A stretch of DNA of 60,132 nucleotides, from contig JAPOXY010000036.1 of NCBI GenBank assembly GCA_026706845.1, positions 1 to 60,132 on the forward strand, written 5' to 3'. Positions within the stretch are counted from its first letter, which is position 1, and every line of letters begins with the position of its first letter. Positions 23,860 through 32,579 of this stretch are shown piece by piece. Origin of the DNA: Gemmatimonadota bacterium. Lineage in GTDB: Bacteria; Latescibacterota; UBA2968. Position numbers and translations under genes: made by a program. The notes under the pieces were generated by a model, which was not told where the DNA came from, made no database searches, and saw nothing but the letters and a program-made list of their open reading frames with translations.

Positions 23860-25230
23860 TTAACTCATCTGGAACCGAAACGCAAATAGATCCGCGTCCT
23901 TGAGGGTGAAGCGTAACCGCACTGGCTGACCTGCCAGCAGACGCATATCTCTCCCACTCTCCCAACGGACTGTACCGTCGATGGCATCACCGAATATCTC
24001 AGGGCACTCGTCCAGTGCGAAGCCCGGCTGCGGATGCCCTTCCATATCCTGGATCTCAACGCGCACAAATCCCACCGCTGATGTGGAAAAGTTCAATCTC
24101 AGACTGTCGCCTGTGAAAATTAACGGACGGGTGACGAATTCGCCGCCAGCGTAGCCTGCCCGGACCGATACGAACCCGTCGGTTCGGAGCGAGAACCGAC
24201 GAATATGGACAGTTGGCAGGCGCCAGTTTTCCATACCGTACAGCGAGAGTTCATCGGGCGATGTTTGCAGAATGCCCCGCTCCATGTACATCCCGCGCTC
24301 ATGCCAGTTGCCCTCATCGAGTCCGGGACGGACAAAAGCCTCCATGAAGTTGCGAGCGAAGTGGCGTCCATCGCGGCTGGACATAAACACGATGTCATTC
24401 ACGCCTGAACCGTATTTCCAGCCCGGAATTGGCTCGCGTTCTGGCACGAAGCGTGACGGAAACATCAGATACACGCCCGGCGCCCGCTCATAAGGCACGC
24501 AGGCATTGGTGTAGAGATGTTCATAGGGAATCTCGCCGGTGTCAATCAGTTCAAGCGGTGTCCAATGGCGAAAGTCTTTGGAGGTCGTGCGGCGAATCCA
24601 GCGCACCCCGTTTATGAAGTTGCCCTTACCCGCCACGCCGCGTGTGTACGCGACATATTCCTCCTGTTCCACGTCCCAAAAGGCGATATTGTGTGAATCA
24701 AAGGGTTGATCGGTCAGGATTGGCGCATCCTGCATCAGTCGCCAGCGGAGACCGTCAGGCGAGACCAACGCGAGTACATCACTGGTGCGTACAATGGCTT
24801 TGTACCGTTCTTCGTCCAACGCGTCGGGATTACCATCGCGAAACGGCGACATGTTCTTACCTGGTCCCGCCCAGACGAGGTTATTCTCTTTCGAATCTTG
24901 AAACGCAATCAGTCCGAGTCGTGGCTTCTCCCAGTGAACGCCGTCGGTGCTTTCAGCGTAGGCGGTGAGCGGTTGACGCGTACCGCGAATCGGCATCTCC
25001 TGGTCGCAGCGATACCACGCGCGGAACCGGTCGCCGTCGCGGAATGTTACCATATATGACACACCGCCTCGTTCCCACGGATGTTCAGGGGAAATTACAA
25101 CCTCACGACGCACAGGTTCATGCAAGCGTTGCGTGACACCCTGCGCTTCAGCAATCCAGAAATTGTCCACGAATAGTTGGCGGTCTGTGCCGATGTGGAT
25201 AGGTGAACTGTTGTTATCTTGTCGTTCCAT
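23860..25230 (-). CDS. Glycoside hydrolase-like beta-propeller protein (GH32/GH43 superfamily-like)
   Basis: A 456-residue protein starting with the family mark DRQLFVDNFWI, followed by repeated propeller blades carrying aspartate/tryptophan turns (ESTDGVHWEKP, SPDGLRWRLM, SKDFRHWTPL, SSRDGRHFAR) and a C-terminal beta-sandwich (FSTSAVGFVRVEIQDMEG). This form is common in planctomycete-like and related genomes and is placed near five-bladed GH32/43/62 enzymes; a polysaccharide-related role is likely but the substrate is unknown. No signal peptide. It lies 26 bases after the nuclease gene on the same strand and is flanked by two copies of the nuclease 3' end, suggesting insertion. Confidence 0.72.
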   Translation of the reverse strand: MERQDNNSSPIHIGTDRQLFVDNFWIAEAQGVTQRLHEPVRREVVISPEHPWERGGVSYMVTFRDGDRFRAWYRCDQEMPIRGTRQPLTAYAESTDGVHWEKPRLGLIAFQDSKENNLVWAGPGKNMSPFRDGNPDALDEERYKAIVRTSDVLALVSPDGLRWRLMQDAPILTDQPFDSHNIAFWDVEQEEYVAYTRGVAGKGNFINGVRWIRRTTSKDFRHWTPLELIDTGEIPYEHLYTNACVPYERAPGVYLMFPSRFVPEREPIPGWKYGSGVNDIVFMSSRDGRHFARNFMEAFVRPGLDEGNWHERGMYMERGILQTSPDELSLYGMENWRLPTVHIRRFSLRTDGFVSVRAGYAGGEFVTRPLIFTGDSLRLNFSTSAVGFVRVEIQDMEGHPQPGFALDECPEIFGDAIDGTVRWESGRDMRLLAGQPVRLRFTLKDADLFAFRFQMS

Positions 25231-25256
25231 TTTGGACTCTTTCGTTTATAAAAAAA

Positions 25257-26231
25257 TTAAAAAAGTGAGAGTTGAACGGGGTCTTGTTCTGTGGTGGGTT
25301 GTGCGGTTGGCTGCGTGGCAGGTCTGTCATGGGGATAGCACACGGCTTTGAAGGGACAGGTGGTACACAGGTGGGTATTTGTCGTCATTGGGAAGGCATC
25401 TTGCGAAGCGGTGTTTTGCTCGGGGTCGTTGAGGAGGACGCGCATTTTCTGGACGCTCTCGGTGACAAACATACGGGTCTGGTCGAGGTCGTCAAGAGAG
25501 AGGTGTAGGGTGCGTTCGGTGCTGGTTTGCAGGTAGATGTCCTGGAGTTGCAGGTCGGATAATGCGACGTCCCACTGCGAGGTGGCATAGAGAGCGTACA
25601 CAGCGAGTTGATGGCGGTCAGCCTGGCGTTCACGCCCGGTTTTCCAGTCGAAGATATAGACCGATTTGTCGCGGCGAATCGCCACGTCGAGCACGACCCA
25701 GATTTTGGTATTGGCAAGGGTAAAATCTTTGAGGTCTTCAATGGTGAGATAGTCTTCGGGGCGGGCAGTTTGGAGGGTGGCGTAGGCATCGGAGGCAAAA
25801 AAAGCGTTGAGACTCGTCGAGATGTGATTGGCCGACTTGTTCTGATCGGTTTCGGTAAAGGGTTCGTTGTAATAGTGTTCAAACAAATTGGTGTATCGAG
25901 AGGCCGAATAGCGCCAGAGATGATCTCTGGATTCTTGCAGGTGTTGGTGGAATAAATTTTGCGCGTAGGTCTCGACGGCAAAGGGGAGAATATCGCGTCC
26001 CAATTTCAGTGCATTGAGCGCGTTGCTGATGGCGTCGTGAACCACGGTACCGACGAGTTGCGGTACCGTGGTTATTTTTTTCAGGCGATAGAGCAATTGG
26101 GTTTGCTCGTCGGCGTCTTTGTCCCAGCCACCCCAACTGCCGTAGTAGTTGAAGTAGTATTGTCGCTTGCACGAATCAAACATGCGATGGCGCGAAGGCG
26201 ACCAGGAGAATTCGTTTTGGAAATTGGACAT
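25257..26231 (-). CDS. PD-(D/E)XK nuclease, RecB/Cas4-like with probable Fe-S cluster
   Basis: A 324-residue nuclease. Core motifs are LVGTVVHDAIS (helix with the conserved His), VVLDVAIRRDKSVYIFDWKTG (the D...D-x-K active site) and HQLAVYALYA (QxxxY). Cys21 in FDSCKRQYYF and three cysteines in CTTCPFKAVC form the four-cysteine pattern of AddB/Cas4-type iron-sulfur nucleases. It could act in recombination repair; Cas4 proper is usually about 200 residues. It follows aroA by 3 bases. A copy of its 3' end lies at 23604. A 13-bp perfect hairpin followed by a T run on the opposite strand lies inside the gene. Confidence 0.83.
   Translation of the reverse strand: MSNFQNEFSWSPSRHRMFDSCKRQYYFNYYGSWGGWDKDADEQTQLLYRLKKITTVPQLVGTVVHDAISNALNALKLGRDILPFAVETYAQNLFHQHLQESRDHLWRYSASRYTNLFEHYYNEPFTETDQNKSANHISTSLNAFFASDAYATLQTARPEDYLTIEDLKDFTLANTKIWVVLDVAIRRDKSVYIFDWKTGRERQADRHQLAVYALYATSQWDVALSDLQLQDIYLQTSTERTLHLSLDDLDQTRMFVTESVQKMRVLLNDPEQNTASQDAFPMTTNTHLCTTCPFKAVCYPHDRPATQPTAQPTTEQDPVQLSLF
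26040..26081 (+). terminator. Terminator-like hairpin inside the nuclease gene, antisense orientation
   Basis: AACCACGGTACCG (26040-26052), 8-base loop, CGGTACCGTGGTT (26061-26073), then A and a run of seven T on the plus strand. The stem is perfect over 13 pairs. It would stop plus-strand transcription that runs antisense to the nuclease gene. Confidence 0.45.
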
Positions 26232-26234
26232 ATT

Positions 26235-27515
26235 TCAATAAAGCGCGTTCAAGACATCAAAATACGTCGGAAATGTTTTGTTGACGCAGTCGGAGTCGTT
26301 TATGACAATGCCGGGGATTTTTAGTCCGATCAGCGATAGGCTCATTGCCATGCGGTGGTCGTCATACGTGTCGAGTGCCGCGGGTTGGATGTGGTCTGCG
26401 GGATAGACTGTGAGGCCATCGGCGCGGGTGTCAACGCGCACGCCGAGTTTGTTCAGTTCGGTTTTGAGTGCGGCGATGCGGTCGGTTTCGTGGATGCGGA
26501 GGACGGCTACGTTGTGTACGCTGATTGGAGCAGAGGCAAACGGGGCCAGGGCGCACAGGGTTGGCACGATGTCGGGCGTGGCGTTCATGTCGATGTCGAG
26601 GCCCGACAGACGCCCTGTTCCGCGCACTTCAATGCCTTCGGGGTCTTTGCTCACGTCACAGCCCATTTGGGATAGGATATCGACAAAGCCGATGTCGCCC
26701 TGAATGGATTGCGCTGTTAAATTGGGTACGCGCACGCGGCCACGGGTAAGTGCGGCTGCGGCAAAAAAGTAAGAGGCGTTGGATGCATCGGGTTCGATCT
26801 GATATGCGCGGGAATGATAGCGCTGACCTGCGCGCACGGTGAAGGAGCGGTAGTTCTTGTTGGTGACTTCAATGCCAAAGTCGCGCATGACGGCAATGGT
26901 GAGGTCGATGTACGGTTTGGATACGAGGTCGCCTTTGACGTGGATTTCGACATCGGTTTGGGCGTAGGATGCCACTTGAAGCAGGGCAGTGAAATACTGG
27001 CTGCTTTTGCTGCCGTTCATGGTGGTGCGGCCACCTTTGAGGCCAGAGGCGACGATGAGCGCGGGGGGGCATAGCCCGTCCTTGCCTTCACAACGCGCGG
27101 TTACGCCGAGGGGGGTGAGGCCGTCGAGGAGGTCCTGAATCGGGCGCTCGCGCATTCGTTCGACGCCGTCTATGGTATAGGTTCCAGCGCCCAGGCTGAG
27201 ATATGCCGCGAGAAAGCGCGCTGAAGTACCTGAGTTGCCAATGTGGAGTGTTGCGTGATCAGCGGGTATGCGCCCGCCTGTGCCATAGACGCGAAATGCC
27301 GCCTCCGTTTCGTTTTCTTCCACGCGAATGCCCAGATCGCGCAGGGCATTTGCCATATACCGCGTGTCGTCGCTCATGAGTGCGTTGTTGAGATGGCTGA
27401 TACCATCTGCAAGTGCGGCAATTAGCAGAACGCGGTTGGTGATGCTTTTAGAACCCGGAATCGCGACATCCGCATCGACTGGGGCTGTCATGGGTTGGAT
27501 TTCAAGAGTTTTCAT
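26235..27515 (-). CDS. aroA: 3-phosphoshikimate 1-carboxyvinyltransferase (EPSP synthase)
   Basis: A 426-residue enzyme of the shikimate pathway joining phosphoenolpyruvate to shikimate 3-phosphate in the cytosol. PGSKSITNRVLLIAALADG holds the substrate-binding lysine; GNSGTSARFLAAYLSLG and DGVERMRERPIQDL follow, with PDASNASYFFAAAAL and YDDHRMAMSL near the C terminus. Length fits the family. It is probably the first gene of a minus-strand transcript with the nuclease and glycosidase-like genes. It is divergent from dnaE. Confidence 0.95.
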   Translation of the reverse strand: MKTLEIQPMTAPVDADVAIPGSKSITNRVLLIAALADGISHLNNALMSDDTRYMANALRDLGIRVEENETEAAFRVYGTGGRIPADHATLHIGNSGTSARFLAAYLSLGAGTYTIDGVERMRERPIQDLLDGLTPLGVTARCEGKDGLCPPALIVASGLKGGRTTMNGSKSSQYFTALLQVASYAQTDVEIHVKGDLVSKPYIDLTIAVMRDFGIEVTNKNYRSFTVRAGQRYHSRAYQIEPDASNASYFFAAAALTRGRVRVPNLTAQSIQGDIGFVDILSQMGCDVSKDPEGIEVRGTGRLSGLDIDMNATPDIVPTLCALAPFASAPISVHNVAVLRIHETDRIAALKTELNKLGVRVDTRADGLTVYPADHIQPAALDTYDDHRMAMSLSLIGLKIPGIVINDSDCVNKTFPTYFDVLNALY

Positions 27516-27624
27516 AGGTACAAAAATAAATTAAAAATTGAAAATGAACAAGGCACAATAGTTTACCTGTGGGCGGTTTTTCGATGTCCTGTTTTAATGG
27601 CGTTATACCCTGCCATTCTGTCGC

Positions 27625-27653
27625 TTGATTTTTCCTGTTACCCGTTTTAGATT
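27625..27653 (+). promoter_or_regulatory. Promoter of dnaE
   Basis: TTGATT at 27625-27630, 17-base spacer, TAGATT at 27648-27653, about 107 bases before the chosen dnaE start. Confidence 0.5.
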
Positions 27654-27759
27654 AGAGAGCAGACCGGGATCTTCTCTCCTGATTCTTTCCCCCTCTCCTA
27701 TTTCTTTAAGTTTGTCCGAGATGCCCTCCCCCAACATCTCCATTTACGGGAGCGTGTTG

Positions 27760-30700
27760 ATGAAATCCTCTGACTTTGTCCATTTGCACAGCCACACGAT
27801 GTACAGCCTGCTCGATGGCGCATCGAGAATAGAAGATATTGCCCAAATAGCCGCTGAATGGGGCATGCCTGCGGTTGCGATGACCGATCACGGCAATCTT
27901 TTTGGCGCTATTGATTTTTATCGCGCGATGAGAGATGTGGGCGTCAATCCGATTATCGGGTGCGAAGTGTATTGCGCGATGGGGAGCCGGTTTGACAGAA
28001 AATCTATGCCGGGTCTTCAGGGCAGTTCAAACCATCTGGTTTTACTGGTCAAAAATTATACGGGATATAAAAATCTGATCAAGCTGGTGTCCGCGGGATA
28101 TCTCGAGGGCTATTATTACAATCCGCGCATAGACAAAGATTTGCTGCGCCAGCATTCGGAAGGGCTGATTTGCCTGTCGGCGTGCATCGGGGGAGAGATC
28201 CCATATTTGATCGAACGCGAGGGATACAATGCTGCGCAAAAGGCCGTGGAAACATATCTCGATATTTTCGGCGATGATTATTATTTGGAGATTCAGAGGC
28301 ACGGCATTGACAAAGAAAAAAAGATCAATCCCGGATTGGTCAAGTTGCACAAGGAGATGGGTGTGCCCCTGGTGGCGACCAATGATTCGCATTTTACGCG
28401 CGCTGAAGACCACGAAGCGCATGCGGCTCTGGTCGCTATTCAGACGGGTAAGACATTGGACGACCCCAAGCGCATGTGTTATCCCGAGGGTGTGTATTTT
28501 AAGTCGGCAGAAGAGATGTACGAGCTGTTTCAGGATATGCCACACGTTTTGGAACCCACGCTCGAGATTGCCGAAAAATGCGATCTGGAGATTTCCCTTG
28601 AGGAATATCACGCGCCCGATTTCCCTTTGCCAGAGGGTTATGATTCAGCCAGCGATTATCTGAGCGATCTGGCGCGCAAGGGCATGGAGGCGCGGTGCAA
28701 GCAGGTGACCGCTGAGCATGAAGAACGCCTGAAGTTTGAGTTGGGCGTGATCGATCAGACTGGATATCCGGGCTATTTTTTAATTTTGCACGATCTGGTG
28801 CAATTTTCCAATGCCTCTGGCATCCGAGCAGGTGCGCGCGGGTCTGCGGTGAGCAGTCTGGTGGCTTACGCCCTGGGCATCACGGCTGTGGATCCCATTG
28901 AATACGGGCTGGTTTTTGAGCGGTTTTTGAATCCCGAGCGGATTTCGCCGCCCGATATTGATTACGATATTGCCGACCGCGATCGCGAGCAGGTCATTGA
29001 TTATGTGGTGCAAAAATACGGGCGCGACAATGTATGTCAGGTGATTACGTTTGGAACCATGGGGGCGAAGGGTGTGATCCGCGATGTGGGGCGGGTGTTG
29101 GACCGGCCATTTGCAGAAGTCGATAGAATTTCAAAACTGGTGCCCGCAGAATTGAAGATGACGCTCGATAAAGCACTTGATCAGGTGCCCGAGTTGCGTC
29201 AGATTGCGGAAGATGGGGACACGGGGCAAAAGATGATCGGCATTGGCAAGCAACTCGAAGGTCTGGCACGCCATGCGTCGATTCACGCGGCTGCGGTGGT
29301 GATTACGCCCGAGCCTGTGACCGAGTTTATGCCCGTTTACAAAGCACCCAAGGGCGGCGAGGTGATGACGCAGTACAATATGTATCACGTGGAAGACCTG
29401 GGCTTTTTGAAGATGGATTTTTTGGGACTTCGCAATCTGACGGTGATCGACGATGCCGTGAAGATGGTGAAGGAGAATTACGGTGTGGATGTGGATGTGG
29501 ATAACTTGCCTCTGGACGATGAGGCGACCTATCGCCTGTTCGGCCGGGGCGATACGACCGGGGTGTTCCAATTTGAAAGCGGGGGAATGAGGGGCTATTT
29601 GCAACAACTGAAGCCGGATACGATTGACGATATTATTGCGATGAATGCGCTTTATCGCCCGGGACCGATGCAGTACATTCCCAATTACGTTGACCGCAAG
29701 CACGGGCGGGAGGAAGTGACGTATGACGATGAGAAGATGCGCCCGGCTCTGGAAGAGACGTACGGTATTATTACTTACCAGGAACAGGTGCAGCGCCTGT
29801 GCCGCGACTTGGCCGGATGTACACTTGCCAAAGCCGATGGTATCCGCAAAGCCATGGGGAAGAAGTTGGCCGATGTAATGGAAAAGTATCGGCTCGAATT
29901 TTTAGAGGGTGCCACGACCAATGGCGTTGAAAAAGCGGTTGCACAACAAATATGGCGAGATATTGAGGTTTTCTCGGGCTATGGGTTCAACAAGGCGCAT
30001 AGTGCGGGCTATTCGATGGTGGCTTACCAGTGCGCGTATCTCAAGGCGCATTATCCGGCTGAATTTATGGCGGCGAACCTCAACAGTGAAATTGGCAATA
30101 TCGAGCGCCTGGTCGTTTTGATTGAAGAATGCCGGCGAATGGATCTGGATGTATTGCCTCCAGATGTAAATGAAGGGCAGGGCGATTTTGTGGCGACCAA
30201 AAACGAGATTCGAATGGGTATGGCTGCCATTCGCAATGTGGGGCGCAGCGCAGTTCAAGCGATTGTTGCAGCGCGTGAAGCAGAAGGCCCTTTTGAGTCG
30301 CTATTTGATTTTTGTGACCGCGTGGATTCTCAGGCTGTGAATAGGCGGTGTATCGAAAGTCTGATTAAAGCCGGTGCTTATGATTGCGTGCCCGGGCATC
30401 GCGCGCAGTTGCTCGAAGCCTTAGACCGCGCACTGGATATGGCACAATCTGTACAGATGGATCGCGCGCGCGGGCAGATTTCCATGTTTGAAATGGTCGA
30501 GATGCAAACGCAGGTGGTGAACGACCAATCGTTGCCCGAGGCTGAGGAATGGACTGAGCGCGAACGCCTCGCTTTTGAAAAAGATATGCTGGGCTTTTAT
30601 CTTTCGGGGCATCCGCTGGAACGCTACAGAACCGATTTGGCAGAAATGGGTATGAGATCGGTAAATGATCTGAAGGAATTGCCCGATGGTGCTGAGGTCC

Positions 30701-31257
30701 AGATGGGAGGCGTGTTGGCCGAGGTAAAACCGCATACGACACGCGATGGTCGGCCCATGGCTTTTGGTACGCTGGAAGATTTGAGCGGTGCGGTTGACCT
30801 GGTTGTGTTTTCCGATAATTTTGAAAAATTGCGCGAGCAACTGCTGGTCGATGAAATGGTGGTTTTGCAAGGTCGGTTTTCCGCACGCAATGGCCGGTCT
30901 TCGGTGCAGGTTGAAAATGTGATGCCTATCGAGCAAGCGCGCGAGCAACTGGCCGATACCGTCAATGTGTTGTTGCCGGGCGATTTAATTCGGATGGAGC
31001 CGCTTAAGTCTTTGCATACCCTGTGTCTGAAACATCCGGGCAACTGTCAGTTGCGATTGCATCTGGAATTGGAGCGCGACCATTCCACCGTCGTCCTGTC
31101 CCGCCAGGTTCAGGTGTTGCCTTCCGATGCCCTGTTGCGAGAAATTGTCGAACTCACGGATGGCAGAGCCAATGCATGGGTATCAACCGAGGCGGGACGC
31201 GCCCGACGTGCGGCGAGACGTCAACCCGATGATCTGGTTTTTGAGGGGGGCTTGTAA
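27760..31257 (+). CDS. dnaE: DNA polymerase III alpha subunit
   Basis: A 1165-residue replicative polymerase. The PHP domain comes first (HLHSHTMYSLLDG with His8, His10, His12; TDHGNLFG), then the palm with PDIDYDIADRDREQVIDYV (two catalytic aspartates, where the usual form is PDFDIDF), EVMTQYNMYHVEDLGFLKMDFLGLRNL, the fingers (MNALYRPGPMQ, YQEQVQ, GYGFNKAHSAGYS) and a C-terminal OB fold (VQMGGVLAEVKPHTTRDG). Full length for DnaE. ATG 27760 has GGGAG 7-8 bases upstream; the 45 extra codons upstream include the promoter and are not coding. A terminator follows. Confidence 0.95.
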   Translation: MKSSDFVHLHSHTMYSLLDGASRIEDIAQIAAEWGMPAVAMTDHGNLFGAIDFYRAMRDVGVNPIIGCEVYCAMGSRFDRKSMPGLQGSSNHLVLLVKNYTGYKNLIKLVSAGYLEGYYYNPRIDKDLLRQHSEGLICLSACIGGEIPYLIEREGYNAAQKAVETYLDIFGDDYYLEIQRHGIDKEKKINPGLVKLHKEMGVPLVATNDSHFTRAEDHEAHAALVAIQTGKTLDDPKRMCYPEGVYFKSAEEMYELFQDMPHVLEPTLEIAEKCDLEISLEEYHAPDFPLPEGYDSASDYLSDLARKGMEARCKQVTAEHEERLKFELGVIDQTGYPGYFLILHDLVQFSNASGIRAGARGSAVSSLVAYALGITAVDPIEYGLVFERFLNPERISPPDIDYDIADRDREQVIDYVVQKYGRDNVCQVITFGTMGAKGVIRDVGRVLDRPFAEVDRISKLVPAELKMTLDKALDQVPELRQIAEDGDTGQKMIGIGKQLEGLARHASIHAAAVVITPEPVTEFMPVYKAPKGGEVMTQYNMYHVEDLGFLKMDFLGLRNLTVIDDAVKMVKENYGVDVDVDNLPLDDEATYRLFGRGDTTGVFQFESGGMRGYLQQLKPDTIDDIIAMNALYRPGPMQYIPNYVDRKHGREEVTYDDEKMRPALEETYGIITYQEQVQRLCRDLAGCTLAKADGIRKAMGKKLADVMEKYRLEFLEGATTNGVEKAVAQQIWRDIEVFSGYGFNKAHSAGYSMVAYQCAYLKAHYPAEFMAANLNSEIGNIERLVVLIEECRRMDLDVLPPDVNEGQGDFVATKNEIRMGMAAIRNVGRSAVQAIVAAREAEGPFESLFDFCDRVDSQAVNRRCIESLIKAGAYDCVPGHRAQLLEALDRALDMAQSVQMDRARGQISMFEMVEMQTQVVNDQSLPEAEEWTERERLAFEKDMLGFYLSGHPLERYRTDLAEMGMRSVNDLKELPDGAEVQMGGVLAEVKPHTTRDGRPMAFGTLEDLSGAVDLVVFSDNFEKLREQLLVDEMVVLQGRFSARNGRSSVQVENVMPIEQAREQLADTVNVLLPGDLIRMEPLKSLHTLCLKHPGNCQLRLHLELERDHSTVVLSRQVQVLPSDALLREIVELTDGRANAWVSTEAGRARRAARRQPDDLVFEGGL

Positions 31258-31285
31258 CGGCGTGATTGGAGACGGGAAAAAAGAT

Positions 31286-31318
31286 AAAGGCGAGAGGCCA
31301 TCCGGCCCCTCGCCTTTT
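31286..31318. terminator. Bidirectional terminator between dnaE and rodA
   Basis: AAAGGCGAGAGGCC, loop ATCC, GGCCCCTCGCCTTTT: an 11-pair stem with one mismatch, T run on the plus strand and A run on the left that serves as a T run on the minus strand. It separates two convergent genes. Confidence 0.8.
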
Positions 31319-31336
31319 GCGTTTTACATCTCACCC

Positions 31337-32557
31337 TTAATAATCCTCATACCTGTTGGCATAAATGTTGAGCAACAGACCAATGAGAATCATGTTTGTG
31401 ATGAGGGTGGAACCGCCGTAGCTCAGGAAAGGCAAAGGTAGACCCGTGACGGGCATGATGCCGATGGTCATGCCGATGTTGACAAAAATGTGGAAGAGGA
31501 GAATGGTCGCCAGACCGATAGCGGTCAAGCTGGAGAAGCGGCTTTTGGTCTGTATGGCAATGGATAAGGCGCGCCATAAGATGAACATAAATAATGCCAG
31601 AACAAAAAAGGCACCGAGAAATCCAAATTCTTCGCATATAACAGAAAAAATAAAATCGGTGTGTTGTTCGGGTAAAAAGGCGAGTTTGGTTTGTGTCCCT
31701 TCTAAAAATCCCTTGCCCTTGAGGCCCCCAGACCCAATGGCGATTTTGGACTGAATGACCTGATAACCCGCACCGAGTTTGTCCATATTGGGGTCGAGAA
31801 AGGTGAGGATGCGGCGTTTTTGGTAGTCGTGGAGTTTGTTTTCCCACACATAAGGTGCGGCGATAGCAACCGTGAGATTGACCAATAGCAAGATGCTTGC
31901 GGTGAATAGACGGGGGCGTTCATAGAAAAGGATCCCAATGAGCAGCAGTACTATTGCGACTAACATCCACGGGTGAAAAGCACATATCAGGGTGAGGGCA
32001 GGGGAAATTAAAAAAAATAAATGCACGGGTCTGACACCTGCCCAGAATAACATGGGCAAGATGAGAACGCTAAAAACCAGGGCGGTGCCCAGATCGGGTT
32101 GCTTAAAAACGAGTAAGATGGGCACGAGAACGAACAATAGAGGTGGGATAAAGGCACATACGCGGGTCAGGTCGCGGTTGCGATAGGTCAAAAAGCGCGC
32201 GAGTACCAGGACGGTCGTTATCTTGGCTAATTCAGAGGGCTGTATGTGGATGGGACCAATGTTGAACCAGCGTCGGTCCCCCAATTCGAGCACCAGAACC
32301 AAAAGTGTGACCGTCAGGCCATAAAGGACATAGGCAAAGGCGTAAAAAAGTTTAAGGGGAATGACCATGGTGATGATCATGGCAATAAACCCGAGTAAGG
32401 CCCAGATAATTTGCTTTTCATAAATATTGCCGGCCAGGCCCAAATCCCAATTGTAGCTGGCACTGTATATGGTGGTAATGCCCACACCAATGCCCAGGCA
32501 TATTGCTGAGAGGAGGCCGATGTCGAGGTCGCGTCGAACAAATAGAGAAAGATTCAC
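31337..32557 (-). CDS. rodA: Peptidoglycan glycosyltransferase RodA (SEDS family)
   Basis: A 406-residue integral membrane protein with about ten hydrophobic segments. SEDS motifs include FKQPDLGTALVF, YQVIQSKIAIGSGGLKGKGFLEGTQTKL and FLPEQHTDFIFSVICEEFG, and GLPLPFLSYGGSTL near the end. It polymerises glycan strands with PBP2 during side-wall growth. GTG start at 32557 with GAGGT 5-8 bases upstream. It lies 22 bases after mrdA and is the last gene of the elongation operon. Confidence 0.95.
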   Translation of the reverse strand: MNLSLFVRRDLDIGLLSAICLGIGVGITTIYSASYNWDLGLAGNIYEKQIIWALLGFIAMIITMVIPLKLFYAFAYVLYGLTVTLLVLVLELGDRRWFNIGPIHIQPSELAKITTVLVLARFLTYRNRDLTRVCAFIPPLLFVLVPILLVFKQPDLGTALVFSVLILPMLFWAGVRPVHLFFLISPALTLICAFHPWMLVAIVLLLIGILFYERPRLFTASILLLVNLTVAIAAPYVWENKLHDYQKRRILTFLDPNMDKLGAGYQVIQSKIAIGSGGLKGKGFLEGTQTKLAFLPEQHTDFIFSVICEEFGFLGAFFVLALFMFILWRALSIAIQTKSRFSSLTAIGLATILLFHIFVNIGMTIGIMPVTGLPLPFLSYGGSTLITNMILIGLLLNIYANRYEDY

Positions 32558-32579
32558 AACTACCTCGAAAAATGAGAGG

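Noticed and set aside
27625-27759. Upstream extension of dnaE
   Set aside because: The extra 45 codons include the probable promoter and are unlike the DnaE N terminus.
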